Source: Alphaproteobacteria bacterium (GTDB lineage: Bacteria > Pseudomonadota > Alphaproteobacteria > RF32 > CAG-239). Taken from it: 50,978 nucleotides of DNA. The stretch is taken from NCBI GenBank assembly GCA_017460085.1, contig JAFUBQ010000023.1, forward strand, positions 1 through 50,978, given 5' to 3'. Positions within the stretch are counted from its first letter, which is position 1; every line of letters begins with the position of its first letter. The notes under the pieces were generated by a model. It was not told the DNA's origin. It saw only the letters and a program-made list of their open reading frames with translations, and did no database searches. A program made the position numbers and the translations under genes. Shown piece by piece: positions 26,351 through 35,760 of this stretch.

Positions 26351-26368
26351 CTCACGCCTTTTCGTGAG
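26351..26368 (-). promoter_or_regulatory. Short leader hairpin upstream of the cassette
   Basis: CTCACG (26351-26356) and CGTGAG (26363-26368) form a 6-bp stem with a 6-base loop, 15-32 bases upstream of the ATG at 26336. It could be a regulatory leader structure or chance. No T-run follows on the minus strand. Confidence 0.3.
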
Positions 26369-26558
26369 AGTTTTAAATAATTTAACATTATAATTTGAAA
26401 TCTGAAAACGATTTTAGACGAAAATTTTCTATAAAGCAAGCAAAAAATCAATTTTGGAAAAATAACGCAATATTTCTGATGATAGTATATCTTTGGTCTT
26501 GCTTTTAAAGAAAAAAAAATCTAAATATCGGAAAACAAACAGAGGATATAATATAAAA

Positions 26559-27686
26559 ATGAAAGATACCGAGTATTATGATTTATTGGAAGTTCCGGCT
26601 TCAGCTTCGGCTGAAGACATTAAACGAGCTTTTCGTAAACAAGCAATGAAATATCATCCGGACCGCAATCCGGGCGATAAAGAAGCTGAGCAACGTTTTA
26701 AAAAAATTAATGAGGCTTATGAAGTTTTAAAAGACGAGCAAAAACGTGCAGCTTATGACCACTATGGCAAAGATGGTGTTAGCGGCAATAATCCGTTTGG
26801 CGGCGGATTTGATTTCGGTGCCGATTTAGGCGGAATTTTTAATGATATATTTGCCGATTTTATGGGGGGAGGTCGTGCAGAAAACGGTCGGCGCCGCAAC
26901 TATCGTGGCACAGACTTGCGCTACACTTTGAATATTACACTGGAAAAAGCTTTCAGCGGCAGTGAAGAAGAAATTACTTTTCCGACTATGGTGGAATGTG
27001 AACATTGCCACGGTTTCGGCACAAAAGACGGCAAAGAACCGGATATTTGCCCAATGTGTAAAGGTCAAGGAAAAGTTAGACGGCAGCAAGGCGGTTTTTT
27101 TGTATTTGAAACTACTTGTCCGCAATGCGGCGGAAGCGGTCACGTTGTTAAAGAACCGTGCGAAGAATGTTCGGGAGCAGGGCAAAAAAAGATAAATAAG
27201 ACCTTGAAAATAAAAATTAAACCGGGAATAGATTCTAATATGCGCATAAGAATTGCCGGAGAGGGAACTTCAGGGCTTTTCGGTGCACCAAGTGGTGATT
27301 TATATGTTGATGTGATAGTTGAGCCGCACAAACTTTATGAACGCAGAGATGAAGATTTATATGCTTCAATTCCAATTTCCGTAAGTTGTGCTGTTTTAGG
27401 CGGGAAAATCGAAATTCCGGGAATTGACGGTAAGCCTGTAAATATAGAAATTCCGGCCGGAACACAAAATGATGCCGCCATCAAAATTAAAGGTTGCGGT
27501 ATGCCGCTTTATGACACGGAAAGACGAGGCGATTTGTATGTTATTGTTAAGGTTATGATTCCACGTAAATTAACTGATAAGCAAAAAGAGTTAATGGAAG
27601 CTTTTCGTGCTGAAGACCCTGAAGATAAGTGTTGTGAGCCGGAAATTAAAACCTTTTGGGATAAAGTTAAAGACTTGTTTAATTAA
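26559..27686 (+). CDS. dnaJ: Chaperone protein DnaJ
   Basis: The 375-residue protein has all DnaJ parts: a J-domain (1-70) with HPD in KYHPDRNPG, a Gly/Phe region (about 75-115), four zinc-finger repeats C-x2-C-x-G-x-G (CEHCHGFG, CPMCKGQG, CPQCGGSG, CEECSGAG) and the C-terminal substrate-binding domains. It stimulates DnaK ATPase and delivers unfolded substrates. The in-frame start at 26493 would add 22 basic residues not seen in DnaJ, so I use ATG 26559, with GAGGA about 13 bases upstream. dnaK and grpE are not in the window, so dnaJ is transcribed alone here. Confidence 0.95.
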   Translation: MKDTEYYDLLEVPASASAEDIKRAFRKQAMKYHPDRNPGDKEAEQRFKKINEAYEVLKDEQKRAAYDHYGKDGVSGNNPFGGGFDFGADLGGIFNDIFADFMGGGRAENGRRRNYRGTDLRYTLNITLEKAFSGSEEEITFPTMVECEHCHGFGTKDGKEPDICPMCKGQGKVRRQQGGFFVFETTCPQCGGSGHVVKEPCEECSGAGQKKINKTLKIKIKPGIDSNMRIRIAGEGTSGLFGAPSGDLYVDVIVEPHKLYERRDEDLYASIPISVSCAVLGGKIEIPGIDGKPVNIEIPAGTQNDAAIKIKGCGMPLYDTERRGDLYVIVKVMIPRKLTDKQKELMEAFRAEDPEDKCCEPEIKTFWDKVKDLFN

Positions 27687-27721
27687 ATTTTAAAATTAGA
27701 TTTAAAGTCCGCAAAATACTA

Positions 27722-27752
27722 AACTCTCCTCATATAAGGAGAGTTTTTTTTA
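27722..27752 (+). terminator. Terminator of dnaJ
   Basis: A 9-bp perfect stem AACTCTCCT/AGGAGAGTT (27722-27730 and 27737-27745) with a 6-base loop is followed by T residues to 27751. Confidence 0.9.
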
Positions 27753-27944
27753 TAATTCAAAAATTGGTAGAACAGAGAATTAAAGTTTAAATACTTATCA
27801 CCAAAAAAATGTTAAGCTATGTAATTTTTTACTATAGTGATAAATGGGGAAAATAGAGTTTGTGCATAACATTGGGTAAAACTTTGAAAAACAGATAAAA
27901 AGCGGATAAAATTTCTTAAATTTGTGCTATTAAAGGAAAAAAAT

Positions 27945-29096
27945 ATGGAAAATAATGAAAATAAAATGGTTGTTTTGCAAGTTTTACCTGAACTTAATCA
28001 GGGAGGAGTAGAACTCGGCACTATTGAAATTGCATCGGAATTGCAAAAGCGTGGCATTGAAAATTATGTTGCGTCAAGCGGCGGAAGAATGGCGTATAAT
28101 TTAGAACGCTTAAAAGTGAAACATTTTACCTTACCGCTTAAAACCAAAAATATTTTTAAGTTATATATCAATTCGCGGCGCTTATCTAAGATTATTAAAG
28201 AATATGGCATAACCATTGTTCACGCTCGCTCACGGGCGCCGGCGTGGAGCGCATATTGGGCGGCAAAGCGTTGCGGTGTGCACTTTATGACCACATTTCA
28301 CGGCACATATGGCCTAGGCCCATGGGGAATAAAGAAAATTTATAATAAAGTGATGACATATGGTGAACGGGTTATCGCTATTTCAGACCATATAAAGGAG
28401 CATATTATCAAAAATTATGGCACTGATGAAAGTAAAATCCGCCGTGTTTCACGTTGTGTGAATATGGAAAATTTTGATGTAGAACATATTTCTGCCGAGC
28501 GTATGATTAAGCTAATGGAAGAAAATAATATTCCTGAAGATAAACCCATAGTTACACTTATTGGTCGCTTAACCAATTGGAAAGGGCAAAAGCTTTTGGT
28601 AGAAGCACTGAATAAAATTAAAGATGAAGATTTCCACTGTTTGTTAATAGGTGATGACCAAGGACGAATTAAATATAGCGAAGAACTGCGGCAAAAAATA
28701 GAGCAATATGGTATGAGCAATAGATATACTTTTATTCGTCACGTCAGTGATGTTCCGGCAGCAATGATGCTTTCGGATATTGTGCTTTCCACCTCTATTG
28801 AGCCTGAAGCATTCGGGCGCATTGCCATTGAAGGACAAGCTATGGGGCGTATTGTGGTTGCATCAAACATTGGCGGTTCGGTTGAAACGGTTATTGACGG
28901 AGTTACCGGTAAACTGTTTGAAAGTGGAAATGCCGATGATTTGGCTAAAGCTATTCACTGGGCTTTGCATCTTTCAAAAGAAGAAAAAGAAAAAATTGGC
29001 GCGGCAGCCATAAAAAATGTAAAAGAACACTTTACTAAACAAATTATGTGTGATAAAACAATCAAGGTTTATGAAGAATTAAGCCAAAAAAATTAA
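27945..29096 (+). CDS. Glycosyltransferase family 4 (LpcC-like, LPS core)
   Basis: The 383-residue protein has the two Rossmann domains of GT4 enzymes. The N-terminal acceptor domain carries VLPELNQGGVELGT, SRAPAWSAYWAAK and TTFHGTYG. The C-terminal donor domain carries GRLTNWKGQ, EPEAFGRIAIE (the E-x7-E motif) and ASNIGG. This wording resembles the alphaproteobacterial LpcC-like transferases that add a sugar to the lipopolysaccharide core; donor and acceptor are not fixed by sequence. The ATG 27945 has AAAGGA in place; an upstream GTG at 27924 is less likely. thrS follows after 26 bases. Confidence 0.85.
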   Translation: MENNENKMVVLQVLPELNQGGVELGTIEIASELQKRGIENYVASSGGRMAYNLERLKVKHFTLPLKTKNIFKLYINSRRLSKIIKEYGITIVHARSRAPAWSAYWAAKRCGVHFMTTFHGTYGLGPWGIKKIYNKVMTYGERVIAISDHIKEHIIKNYGTDESKIRRVSRCVNMENFDVEHISAERMIKLMEENNIPEDKPIVTLIGRLTNWKGQKLLVEALNKIKDEDFHCLLIGDDQGRIKYSEELRQKIEQYGMSNRYTFIRHVSDVPAAMMLSDIVLSTSIEPEAFGRIAIEGQAMGRIVVASNIGGSVETVIDGVTGKLFESGNADDLAKAIHWALHLSKEEKEKIGAAAIKNVKEHFTKQIMCDKTIKVYEELSQKN

Positions 29097-29122
29097 ATTT
29101 TAATAGTGAATTGGAGAAAAAA

Positions 29123-31054
29123 ATGGTAAAAATAAAATTGCCAGATGGCAGTGTTATGGAAGAAAAAGACGGTGTTTCCGGTTTGGAAATTGCTGAAAAA
29201 ATTAGTTTAGGATTAGCAAAAGCAGCCTTAGCTGTTAAAGTAAATGATGTCTTGCAAGATTTAACAACTCCTATTACCACCGATTCCACACTCACTATTA
29301 TCACCGCCAAAGACGCTGACGGTTTACATATTTTGCGTCACTCTTGTGCTCATATTATGGCCGAGGCTGTGCAAGAAATTTGGCCGGATACGCAAGTAAC
29401 CATTGGTCCGGCTATTGAAAACGGCTTTTATTATGATTTTGCTCGTAAAGAGCCGTTTACAACCGAAGATTTTGTGAAAATTGAAGCTAAAATGCATGAA
29501 ATTGTTAAGCGTGATGAAAAAATTGAACGAATCGTGATGCCGCGCAATGAAGCAATTAAGTTTTTCCAAGATAAAGGCGAAACTTATAAGGTTCAAATTA
29601 TTGAAGATTTGCCTGAAGATGAAACAATTACGCTTTATCGCCAAGGCGCATACACTGACTTATGCCGCGGTCCGCATGTGCCGTCAACATCTAAAGTTGG
29701 TGATGCTTTTAAACTAATGAAAGTTGCTGGAGCATATTGGCGTGGTGATGCCAATAATGAAATGCTGCAGCGCATTTATGCAACATCTTGGGCAAATAAA
29801 AAAGATTTAGATGCTTATATTACCATGATGGAAGAAGCAGCAAAACGTGACCATCGCAAGCTAGGTAAAGAAATGGATTTGTTCCATTTTGAGCCGGAAT
29901 ATGCGCCGGGCGCGGTGTTTTGGCATGACAAAGGTTTCCGAATTTATCGTAAATTGATTGAATATATGCGTAATCGCCAAGAACATAACGGATATGTCGA
30001 AATTGAAACGCCGCGGATTATGAACCGCGTTTTGTGGGAAACTTCAGGCCACTGGGATAAATATGGCGCTCATAACTATTCCGGTCAGATGGAAGACGGT
30101 AGTATGTTCTGCGTTAAACCAATGAATTGTCCGGGGGGATTGCTTGTATATAAGCAAGGTGTGAAGTCATATCGTGATTTGCCGCTCCGAATGGCTGAAT
30201 TCGGTAAAGTAAACCGCTATGAAGCTTCCGGCTCACTGATGGGCTTGATGCGTGTGCGTGAGTTTACGCAAGATGATGCGCATATTTTCTGCACACCGGA
30301 GCAAATGGAAGAAGAATGCATTAATACTATGAAACTGATTTTCGATATTTATAAAGATTTCGGCTTTGATAAGGTGAAAATTTATTTATCGACGCGTCCG
30401 GACAGCATTTATCGCATCGGTTCCGATGAAATTTGGGATTTATGTGAAAATTCGTTGGCTCACGCATTGGAAAAACATGGTTATGAATATGAAATAAATC
30501 CGGGAGAAGGCGCTTTTTATGGTCCTAAGCTGGAATTTATTTTAAAAGATGCCATTGGCCGTGAGTGGCAATGCGGTACCATTCAGGTAGATATGAACTT
30601 GCCGGAAAGATTTGATATTTCATACATTGGTGAAGATGGCGAAAAGCATCGTCCTGTTATGTTACACCGTGCTTTGTTTGGTTCTATTGAACGCTTTTTG
30701 GGTATTTTAATTGAACATCATGCCGGAAAATTACCGCTATGGTTATCGCCGCTTCAAGCTATGGTTGCGCCGATTGTTAGTGAATTTGATGGTTATGCCG
30801 AAGAAGTGGCAGATGCTATGCGTAAAGCTGGATTAAAAGCCGATACAGATTTGCGTAACGAAAAAATAAATTATAAAGTACGTGAACATTCGCTTGCTAA
30901 AATACCGGTCATTGTGGTTGTTGGTGCTAAGGAAAAAGAAAACCGCACTGTTACAATCCGCCGTTTAGGTAGTGAAAAACAAGAAACAATGCCACTCGAT
31001 GCTTTTGTTGCTCAAATGCAAAAAGAAGCAGAAATGCCGCATCAGTTTGAATAG
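29123..31054 (+). CDS. thrS: Threonyl-tRNA synthetase
   Basis: The 643-residue protein has an N-terminal TGS domain (KIKLPDGSVME), an editing domain with HSCAHIMAEAVQEIW, YTDLCRGPHVPST and GAYWRGD, and a class II core. Zinc ligands are the Cys in MNCPGG and His residues in QDDAHIFC and the motif-3 segment (LHRALFGSIERF). A C-terminal anticodon-binding domain ends the protein. The segment after MNCPG reads GLLVYK where many orthologues have H. It charges tRNA-Thr. The Shine-Dalgarno GGAG (29113-29116) places the start at ATG 29123, not at the upstream TTG that overlaps it. Confidence 0.97.
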   Translation: MVKIKLPDGSVMEEKDGVSGLEIAEKISLGLAKAALAVKVNDVLQDLTTPITTDSTLTIITAKDADGLHILRHSCAHIMAEAVQEIWPDTQVTIGPAIENGFYYDFARKEPFTTEDFVKIEAKMHEIVKRDEKIERIVMPRNEAIKFFQDKGETYKVQIIEDLPEDETITLYRQGAYTDLCRGPHVPSTSKVGDAFKLMKVAGAYWRGDANNEMLQRIYATSWANKKDLDAYITMMEEAAKRDHRKLGKEMDLFHFEPEYAPGAVFWHDKGFRIYRKLIEYMRNRQEHNGYVEIETPRIMNRVLWETSGHWDKYGAHNYSGQMEDGSMFCVKPMNCPGGLLVYKQGVKSYRDLPLRMAEFGKVNRYEASGSLMGLMRVREFTQDDAHIFCTPEQMEEECINTMKLIFDIYKDFGFDKVKIYLSTRPDSIYRIGSDEIWDLCENSLAHALEKHGYEYEINPGEGAFYGPKLEFILKDAIGREWQCGTIQVDMNLPERFDISYIGEDGEKHRPVMLHRALFGSIERFLGILIEHHAGKLPLWLSPLQAMVAPIVSEFDGYAEEVADAMRKAGLKADTDLRNEKINYKVREHSLAKIPVIVVVGAKEKENRTVTIRRLGSEKQETMPLDAFVAQMQKEAEMPHQFE

Positions 31055-31072
31055 AAACGAATACGTTAAGTA

Positions 31073-31111
31073 AAAAAATCCGCCAAAGCTAAATGTTTCG
31101 GCGGATTTTTT
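31073..31111. terminator. Bidirectional terminator between thrS and the cupin gene
   Basis: AAAAAATCCGCC (31073-31084) pairs fully with GGCGGATTTTTT (31100-31111) across a 15-base loop. A and T runs on both sides serve the two convergent genes. Confidence 0.9.
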
Positions 31112-31139
31112 GATGTGTAGTAAATAGTATTTTCTATGT

Positions 31140-31550
31140 TTATTCTTTAATAATACTTAGATTATCTTTTTTATCTCCAACATAAGTAACAACAATTTCA
31201 GCATCTTCTGTACCTGTGCTTTCACCATAATGCCAAATGTCTACCAATTCAACAATCGGGTCACCTGGTTTTAAAACCAATACATCGCCATTTTCTGAAC
31301 GAACGGTCAATTCACCTTTAGTTAAATATCCTATATTCAAAACTGGGTGTTTATGCATGGCCAGTTTTTCGCCGGCAGGAATAGTAATTCTAAGCATTGT
31401 AATTTGCGGATTTTCAATATGGATAGGTTTGATTGCCTGCTTATTCCAATGGTTTTCGGTTTGAATTAGTGTTTCAGAATTTGCTGCATATGCGCCAGAA
31501 GAAATTAAAACGCAAGCAGATAAAAACAAAAAATGCATATAGTTTTTCAT
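31140..31550 (-). CDS. Secreted cupin-domain protein
   Basis: The 136-residue product has a signal peptide (FLFLSACVLISSGAYA, cleavage near residue 22) and a single cupin barrel. Motif 1 is PAGEKLAMHKHPVLNIGYLTKGE with two His and a Glu, and motif 2 is LKPGDPIVELVDIWHYGES with a further His. Such small periplasmic cupins may bind a metal, but the substrate is unknown. AAGGA precedes the ATG. It is a single gene ending at a shared terminator. Confidence 0.8.
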   Translation of the reverse strand: MKNYMHFLFLSACVLISSGAYAANSETLIQTENHWNKQAIKPIHIENPQITMLRITIPAGEKLAMHKHPVLNIGYLTKGELTVRSENGDVLVLKPGDPIVELVDIWHYGESTGTEDAEIVVTYVGDKKDNLSIIKE

Positions 31551-31590
31551 TGTAAATTTCCTTTTACATAACTTATGAGTTTCAATTTTT

Positions 31591-32469
31591 TTAAGATAAT
31601 GGTTTAGTCCATGGTTTACCGCTCAATAAAAAGTCCGGTAATTTTTCTAATGATGAAGCACCCGCAGCTTTGGCATGACCGCCGCCGCCGAATTCTGCAG
31701 CAATTTTTGAAACATCAACATCATTTTTGTATGTATAAAACGTAATATTCCAGCGGTTTTTCTTATTCATAAAGAAATTAACCATAAAATCGTAGCTACG
31801 AACATTTTCCAAAGAATCAAAAAATTCCGATTGTCCTTGCGCCATATTAGAGCAAATACATTTTAAACCTTTATATTCGCTTTCAAATGCCATACTGCGC
31901 ACTAAACGATAATTTTTTTGCCGCACCCATGATAAAATGGCATTACCTTTTTCCACTACAGCCTTAATATCTAACTCATTGTTGATAATTTGCTGCCAAA
32001 TTTTATCAATAGGGCGGTTCACACCATAAGATTGAATAGCCAGTTCAAACGGACGCACTCTGCGGTCACGCAAGTCATATATATCATTCAGCCCTAATAA
32101 ACGCAATCCTTCCGGCAAGTCTTCATTCGGGTGAAAATATTGCCATGTTAAAACTAATGCTGCCGTGCCAACTTGGCGCAAACCTTTAATTGGCTCATAT
32201 TCTCCGGTTGCCATAAATTCATCATATTCATTAATGACTGAAATATGGTGATCAATCCAAGTTAAATCTATTTTTTTATTCAATTCCAACATATATTTGA
32301 CCGGTAAGGCAATATCACAAATGACAATTTTATCATGTTTTTCAATTTCTTCATATGGAATATCCATATCATGATTTAACCCCATTAAATCTGTTTCCGG
32401 AAACAAATTTTTCACAATAGCCGCCGAGCCTTTTCCGTCGTGGTCGGCAATATGATATATACAAAGCAT
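31591..32469 (-). CDS. DHH-family phosphoesterase
   Basis: The 292-residue protein has the DHH motifs in order: IADHDGKGSA near the N-terminus, ICDIALP (Asp of motif II), WIDHHIS (the DHH signature, around residue 90) and GGGGHAKAAGASS of DHHA1 near the C-terminus. The family includes oligoribonucleases and cyclic-dinucleotide or phosphate-ester hydrolases; the substrate cannot be chosen here. GAGGAG sits just upstream of the ATG. It is the last gene of the minus-strand chain that begins at rlpA. Confidence 0.85.
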   Translation of the reverse strand: MLCIYHIADHDGKGSAAIVKNLFPETDLMGLNHDMDIPYEEIEKHDKIVICDIALPVKYMLELNKKIDLTWIDHHISVINEYDEFMATGEYEPIKGLRQVGTAALVLTWQYFHPNEDLPEGLRLLGLNDIYDLRDRRVRPFELAIQSYGVNRPIDKIWQQIINNELDIKAVVEKGNAILSWVRQKNYRLVRSMAFESEYKGLKCICSNMAQGQSEFFDSLENVRSYDFMVNFFMNKKNRWNITFYTYKNDVDVSKIAAEFGGGGHAKAAGASSLEKLPDFLLSGKPWTKPLS

Positions 32470-32480
32470 TTTTTTCTCCT

Positions 32481-33299
32481 CTATAGTTCAATCTGCATAT
32501 TATCAAACGCCGGTTCTATATCAGCAGGGCAAAGTTCTTTGACTGCATCATAATCGCATTCCGGCCCTAAATGAGTAAAAATGACCTTTTTCGGCATAAT
32601 CAGTTTGATATAATGCAAATTTATATCCATACTGGCATGATAAAGACATTCATGAACAGCCGTCAAGGGCATAATTAAAACATTAACATTAATTTTTTGC
32701 AAATATTCCAATGTTTGCTGCGGTATTGTCTTATAGTCCGGAATAATTACCAATTCTCCGTTGTTAAAAACATAACCGGTTGTCGGAATCGGGTGTCCGG
32801 AAAATTCAAGCGGTATAATTTCTGTTCCATTAATTTGTATGATTTTACCATATTGAATGACTTTAGGCATCAACTGCGGTCGATGTGTAATTTCTGTTGA
32901 TTTTTCATCTGCTAAAACATAATTAAAACGTTGTCTTATTTCTGCCAAATGTGTTTCTGCGGCATATATATCCAATAAATTAGCATTTTTAGGCTTATTT
33001 ATACCTGATATATCATATATATGATAATTCATGGCGCGTAAATCATCAATTCCCATAATATGGTCGGCATGTGTATGCGTATAAAACACTGCATCAATAT
33101 GATGAATATCATTGATAAGTAACTGATTGCGCAGTTCTGCGGACGTATCAATTAAAAATTTATTATCATTAATTTCAATATAAATTCCGGCGCGGCTGCG
33201 TCTGTTTTTAGGATTTTGCGGATTACATTGCCCCCAGCCATCAGAAATTGTCGGAACTCCTGATGCTGAACCGCTGCCTAAAATAATTACTTTATTCAT
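32481..33299 (-). CDS. MBL-fold metallo-hydrolase (PhnP-like)
   Basis: The 272-residue protein has the beta-lactamase fold signature HTHADH (about residue 75) with later metal ligands in PLEFSGHPIPTTGY and FTHLGPE, and an N-terminal GSGSASGVPTI. The family includes PhnP cyclic phosphodiesterase and RNase Z relatives. In many alphaproteobacteria a gene like this follows tatD; its substrate is unknown. Its ATG overlaps the tatD stop (ATGA), so translation is coupled. Confidence 0.87.
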   Translation of the reverse strand: MNKVIILGSGSASGVPTISDGWGQCNPQNPKNRRSRAGIYIEINDNKFLIDTSAELRNQLLINDIHHIDAVFYTHTHADHIMGIDDLRAMNYHIYDISGINKPKNANLLDIYAAETHLAEIRQRFNYVLADEKSTEITHRPQLMPKVIQYGKIIQINGTEIIPLEFSGHPIPTTGYVFNNGELVIIPDYKTIPQQTLEYLQKINVNVLIMPLTAVHECLYHASMDINLHYIKLIMPKKVIFTHLGPECDYDAVKELCPADIEPAFDNMQIEL

Positions 33300-34075
33300 C
33301 TGTTTTTCACCTTTTTAAATAAATTTAAAAAATTAGCAGTTGTTATTTCAGCTATTTCTGCCGGTGTTATACCTTTAATATTTGCCAATATCTCTCCGGT
33401 GTTGACAACAAATGCCGGTTCGTTGCGCTGTCCGCGATGCGGTGTTGGTGCTAAATAAGGAGAATCCGTTTCAATTAATAAACGTTCAAGCGGCACTGTG
33501 GCAAAAATGCGGCGTAAATCTTCGCTTTTTTTAAAGGTGATTATTCCAGAAGCGGAAATATAAAAACCAATATCAAGTGCAAATCGGCATAATTCCGCAC
33601 CGGAAGAAAAACAATGTAATTCGCCGTTAAAAGGCTTTTTCCGATAATTTTCACTCAAAATTTGCATCATATCATCATCGGCATCACGATTATGAATAAT
33701 CAGCGGTAATCCTGTTTCTTGTGCTGCTTTAATATGTTCTTTTAACGCTTTGATTTGAAAGTCTTTTATGTCTGAATTATAATAATAATCTAAACCGCAT
33801 TCCCCAATGCCGACCACATAAGGCGATTTTGTTTGCTCAATCAGCTGCTGCGCCGTTAGAGTAGGGTATTTATCAGCTAATTCCGGATGCACACCTACAG
33901 TGGTATATATGTTATTATTTTTTGCACAAAAATCAATAATTTCGGGCGTTTTTACAATATCATCACTCACATCTAAAATATATTTTATTTTTGCTTCATG
34001 CGCCCGCGCAACAACTTCAGCGCGGTCAGCCGAAAAATCATTTGCATTAATATGGCAATGGCTGTCTGTCCACAT
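33296..34075 (-). CDS. tatD: TatD family metal-dependent hydrolase
   Basis: The 259-residue TIM-barrel protein has the TatD metal ligands: DSHCHIN at the start, GIGECGLDYY (Glu near residue 92), IIHNRDADDD, LHCFSSG and ETDSPYLAP near residue 202. The family comprises 3'-5' DNA exonucleases and related deoxyribonucleases; the YabD/YcfH subgroup sits next to holB as here. Its ATG directly follows the holB stop (TAAATG) and its stop overlaps the MBL gene. Confidence 0.92.
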   Translation of the reverse strand: MWTDSHCHINANDFSADRAEVVARAHEAKIKYILDVSDDIVKTPEIIDFCAKNNNIYTTVGVHPELADKYPTLTAQQLIEQTKSPYVVGIGECGLDYYYNSDIKDFQIKALKEHIKAAQETGLPLIIHNRDADDDMMQILSENYRKKPFNGELHCFSSGAELCRFALDIGFYISASGIITFKKSEDLRRIFATVPLERLLIETDSPYLAPTPHRGQRNEPAFVVNTGEILANIKGITPAEIAEITTANFLNLFKKVKNR

Positions 34076-35116
34076 TTATAAAACCTTATTTAATTCCGTT
34101 AACAAATTGATTAACATCATTTTTTTATCCATATTGATATTTAAGCAATCGGCAAACATTTTCTGCATTTCTGTCTGAAATTGATATAGTTCTTCAATAT
34201 GTTTACTGCTTTGCATCATTTCTTTAATAAAACGCAGCAGCAGTTCTTCCAAGATGGCAAATTTATCAGCATCAGCTGCCGCTTGCGCACAAAAATCCAA
34301 AGTTTGCTGCAAATTTAAATTGCGCCCAGACATAATAATATTCTGCATATCTTCATAAAGTTCTAATGCATCAGCATCGGCATATTTAATGGCACGACCA
34401 ATACTTCCTCCGCTTATTTGCGCCAATTTCAGCACTTTTTCTTCCTTTAATTGCGGACGATAGCGACGCAGCAAACTGGCAACGTCATTCATAGATAAAG
34501 TTTTGAGCGGCAATTTGGCGCAACGTGAACGAATAGTCGGCAATAATGTGCCTATATTATGACTAATCAGCAGCAATATAGTTTTAGCCGGCGGTTCTTC
34601 CAATATTTTTAATAAAGCATTCGCCGCATTTTTATTCATATCGTCAGCGCTGTCTATAATAACCACCCGCCAACCGTCATTAAATGATGTTTTGCTCAAA
34701 AATTCGCTTACTTTGCGTATATCATCAACCCGAATGAAAGCCGACTTTTTTAAACCGGATAACATTTCATCGTCAATATTTTCACCTTTTTTTATGGCGC
34801 TTAATATCTTTTTACGGTCAGTTTCAATATAATCTTTTTCAACTACCATTAAATCAGGATTAGAATTATTAGCAACTTGTTGAAAAATAAAAGATTTATC
34901 ATCTGTTTGCAAAGATTGAAGCATTTTTGCTCCGCTTAGTAAAAAGCGAGCAATTCGATAGGCGAGGGTGGCTTTGCCGATTCCTTGCGGACCGCTTAAA
35001 ATCCACGCATGATGCATATTATTTTGTTGCCATGCTTGCAAAAATATTTGTTCAGCTTCTTCTTGCCCAAGCAGATAATTATTATTCTGCGGTGTTATAA
35101 CTTGCTCCTCCGACAT
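34076..35116 (-). CDS. holB: DNA polymerase III delta-prime subunit
   Basis: The 346-residue AAA+ protein has a Walker A region (SGPQGIGKATLAYRIARFLL), a Walker B-like VVIIDSADDMNKNAANALLKILEEPP and a sensor region RSRCAKLPL. Delta-prime is the non-motor stator of the clamp loader that opens the sliding clamp with delta (holA, also present at 38.9 kb). The zinc-finger cysteines of dnaX-type subunits are not evident. The start overlaps the tmk stop by one base (TAATG). Confidence 0.9.
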   Translation of the reverse strand: MSEEQVITPQNNNYLLGQEEAEQIFLQAWQQNNMHHAWILSGPQGIGKATLAYRIARFLLSGAKMLQSLQTDDKSFIFQQVANNSNPDLMVVEKDYIETDRKKILSAIKKGENIDDEMLSGLKKSAFIRVDDIRKVSEFLSKTSFNDGWRVVIIDSADDMNKNAANALLKILEEPPAKTILLLISHNIGTLLPTIRSRCAKLPLKTLSMNDVASLLRRYRPQLKEEKVLKLAQISGGSIGRAIKYADADALELYEDMQNIIMSGRNLNLQQTLDFCAQAAADADKFAILEELLLRFIKEMMQSSKHIEELYQFQTEMQKMFADCLNINMDKKMMLINLLTELNKVL

Positions 35117-35760
35117 TAAACACCCAGTCTTTCTTGAATAATTTGCCGAATATTTTGCTGTAATATTTCTATTGTGGTATCAGCATTAACAACGGCGCAA
35201 CGTTGCGGTTCTCGTTTGGCAATTTCTAAAAAACCTCGCCGTAAATTATGATGAAAATCTATCTGCCGGCTTTCAAAACGCAACTCTTGCGTTGCCATAT
35301 CAGCGGCTTTGGCAAATGAACGGCGCATACCGACTTCCGGCGGCATATCTAAAATTAACGTTAAATCCGGCTTAAATTCTCCAGCCACAATTTTATACAT
35401 GTTTTGCAATGTGGCATAATCAATGCGCTTATCATAGCCGTAATATTGATATGCTTCGGTAGAATCGGCATAACGGTCGCTGATAACCCATTTCCCTTGT
35501 TCTAAAGCCGGCCACACCAATTTACTTAAATGTTGACGTCTGTCGGCATAATAGAGCAAACATTCCGTCACGGCATCAAACTTATCTTTATCACCAGTTA
35601 CCAAAAGCCGGCGCAACACTGCGCCTTCTTCAGTTCCACCAGGTTCTTTAGTTAAAACGGTTTCTATCCCTTTAGCTTGCAGATATTCGCAGAGTAGTTT
35701 AGCCTGTGTAGATTTTCCGCAACCTTCTCCACCTTCTAAAGTGATAAATTTACCGCGCAT
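35116..35760 (-). CDS. tmk: Thymidylate kinase
   Basis: The 214-residue protein has the P-loop GGEGCGKSTQAKLL, the TKEPGGTEEG and DRYADSTEAYQYYG motifs of the DRX family, and a lid segment with RSFAKAADMATQELRFE. It converts dTMP to dTDP for DNA synthesis. The gene is coupled to holB downstream and to the D,D-carboxypeptidase upstream (TAAATG), the usual alphaproteobacterial order. Confidence 0.95.
   Translation of the reverse strand: MRGKFITLEGGEGCGKSTQAKLLCEYLQAKGIETVLTKEPGGTEEGAVLRRLLVTGDKDKFDAVTECLLYYADRRQHLSKLVWPALEQGKWVISDRYADSTEAYQYYGYDKRIDYATLQNMYKIVAGEFKPDLTLILDMPPEVGMRRSFAKAADMATQELRFESRQIDFHHNLRRGFLEIAKREPQRCAVVNADTTIEILQQNIRQIIQERLGV

Noticed and set aside
26493..26558. Longer start for dnaJ adding 22 basic residues
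   Set aside because: The J-domain should start almost at the N-terminus, as it does from ATG 26559, and the extension is A-rich leader sequence.
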